The notes under the pieces were generated by a model. It searched no databases and was not told the DNA's origin. It was given only the letters and a program-made list of their open reading frames with translations. This document shows positions 63,123 to 64,000 of a stretch of 64,000 nucleotides of DNA, in pieces. Source of the DNA: Streptomyces sp. MMG1121 (GTDB lineage: Bacteria; Actinomycetota; Actinomycetes; Streptomycetales; Streptomycetaceae). A program made the translations under genes and the position numbers. Each line of letters starts with the position of its first letter. The first letter of the stretch is position 1. Location: assembly GCF_001280015.1 (NCBI RefSeq), contig NZ_LGDV01000192.1, positions 1 through 64,000 on the forward strand, written 5' to 3'.

Positions 63123-64000
63123 CTAGTTACCGGAGACGGTGACCTTCTGGTCGTTGTTCAGCTCGTCCACCAGGGTCTTGACCTTCGCCTTGTCCCAGAC
63201 GAGGTTGCCGCCGGTGGAGCCCGAGATCGGCATGTTCAGGGACGTGCCGTCACCGCCGTTCACGCCCTTCATCGCCCAGAACATCGAGGCCAGGTCCCAC
63301 AGGCTCATGTCCTTGTCGACGATCAGGGAGTCCAGGCCCGCGCCCATCACCGGGTAGAACTTGAACGGGTTCAGGATCGTCGAGGGCGTCGCCACCTGAT
63401 GGGCCAGCGCCGACAGGAACTTCTGCTGGTTCTTGGTGCGCTGGAGGTCGGAGGCGGCGAACGCGTGCCGGGTGCGGACGAAGGCGAGGGCCTGCTGGCC
63501 GTTCAGGGTCTGCGTGCCCGCCTTGAAGTCGGCGCCGGACCACTTGTCCTTGAAGCCCTGGTCGAGGGTCATCTGGACACCGCCCACCGCGTCCACGATG
63601 TTGGCGAAGCCCTCGAAGCCGATCTCCACGTAGTGGTCGATGTGCAGACCGGTGTTGGCCTCGATCGTGCGGACCAGCAGGGTCGGGCCGTCCTCGGCGT
63701 AGGCGGCGTTCAGCTTCTCCTGCCGGCCCGTGGCCGGGTAGGTCTTCCCGGACGTCGAGCCCTTGTACGACGGGATCGTGACGTTCGAGTCACGCGGCAG
63801 CGAGACCAGGGTGTCGCCGTTGTCGCCGACGTGCAGGATCATCATCGAGTCCGTGCGCTTGCCCTCGGCGGCACCGGTGTGCAGCTTCTTCTCGTCCGCC
63901 TTGGACATGCCCTCGCGGCTGTCCGAGCCGACGATCAGGTAGTTCGTGCCGGCGCCCCCCGAGGGCCGGTCGATGACCGTGGACAGGTCGACCTCGCGGC
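63123..64000 (-). CDS. LytR-CpsA-Psr (LCP) family protein, C-terminal part
   Basis: The gene runs off the window edge, so its start and N-terminal membrane anchor are missing. The visible 292 codons are the catalytic LCP domain: LIVGSDSREG near the truncated end, VSLPRDSNVTIP with substrate-phosphate-binding Arg/Asp, TGLHIDHYVEIGFEGFANIVDAVGG, and the Arg-rich helix QALAFVRTRHAF..DLQRTKNQQKFL. LCP enzymes attach teichoic-type or other glycopolymers to peptidoglycan at the outer face of the membrane. Complete Streptomyces homologues are usually 350-500 aa. Confidence 0.92.
   Translation of the reverse strand, partial: REVDLSTVIDRPSGGAGTNYLIVGSDSREGMSKADEKKLHTGAAEGKRTDSMMILHVGDNGDTLVSLPRDSNVTIPSYKGSTSGKTYPATGRQEKLNAAYAEDGPTLLVRTIEANTGLHIDHYVEIGFEGFANIVDAVGGVQMTLDQGFKDKWSGADFKAGTQTLNGQQALAFVRTRHAFAASDLQRTKNQQKFLSALAHQVATPSTILNPFKFYPVMGAGLDSLIVDKDMSLWDLASMFWAMKGVNGGDGTSLNMPISGSTGGNLVWDKAKVKTLVDELNNDQKVTVSGN

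Overview
The window is about 72% G+C, has strong third-position GC bias, uses GTG starts freely and packs genes into short operons with 1-4 nt overlaps. With its gene content (bldA tRNA, DivIC, SigI-type sigma module, LCP proteins, LAxTG surface proteins) this points to the core chromosome of a Streptomyces. From memory the order resembles the S. coelicolor stretch that runs downward from eno (SCO3096) past the renal-dipeptidase homologue Sco3058; no alignment was run.

Layout. 0.3-5.6 kb: eno, divIC, a DUF501 gene, ppx, then an NADH dehydrogenase preceded by a near-perfect Rex operator. 5.8-10.4 kb: cyclopropane-fatty-acid synthase, and a convergent MacB/FtsX-like ABC exporter. 10.98-11.07 kb: the tRNA-Leu(UAA) gene bldA, with an 11-bp tandem repeat upstream. 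11.3-22.6 kb: pobA, a Bax-inhibitor-1-like protein, small hypotheticals, a thiolase, an SGNH hydrolase, cystathionine beta-synthase, an MmyB-like regulator, an SDR and a carbonic anhydrase.

22.8-30.0 kb is the most unusual part. A five-gene leftward operon (OpuC/EgtU-type quaternary-amine ABC importer plus an NCS1 permease) diverges from a histidine-ammonia-lyase homologue that lacks the Ala-Ser-Gly MIO tripeptide, coupled to an RpiR/SIS regulator. Its control region shares a 10-bp motif beside a TTGAC element with the hutU promoter 7 kb away. My hypothesis is a catabolic module for a trimethylated histidine (hercynine or ergothioneine) linked to histidine degradation.

30.1-34.4 kb: a leftward roadblock/LC7 operon, one gene of which carries the only in-frame TTA codon I found in the window (the bldA target codon), and a DAP-decarboxylase-like gene. 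34.5-40.1 kb: the hutU - M20 amidohydrolase - hutF - hutI operon, which degrades urocanate to glutamate through N-formylglutamate.

40.1-44.4 kb: a membrane-tethered sigma-like/ZAS/ricin-lectin fusion, then a SigI-type sigma factor with its STAS anti-anti-sigma and HATPase anti-sigma genes. 44.6-48.9 kb: a secreted, sortase-anchored surface-protein cluster. 49-53.5 kb: POT peptide transporter, a two-component system, a GtrA protein. 53.7-59.3 kb: purK-purE-dipeptidase, an old yellow enzyme diverging from a MerR regulator, and a tandem pseudo-dipeptidase that has lost every metal ligand. 59.3-64 kb: VOC protein, UDP-glucose dehydrogenase, acyl-CoA dehydrogenase, a Cys/Met-rich copper-storage-like protein and the C-terminal part of an LCP protein cut by the window edge.

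No insertion sequence, prophage, CRISPR array, rRNA or integration site was seen.
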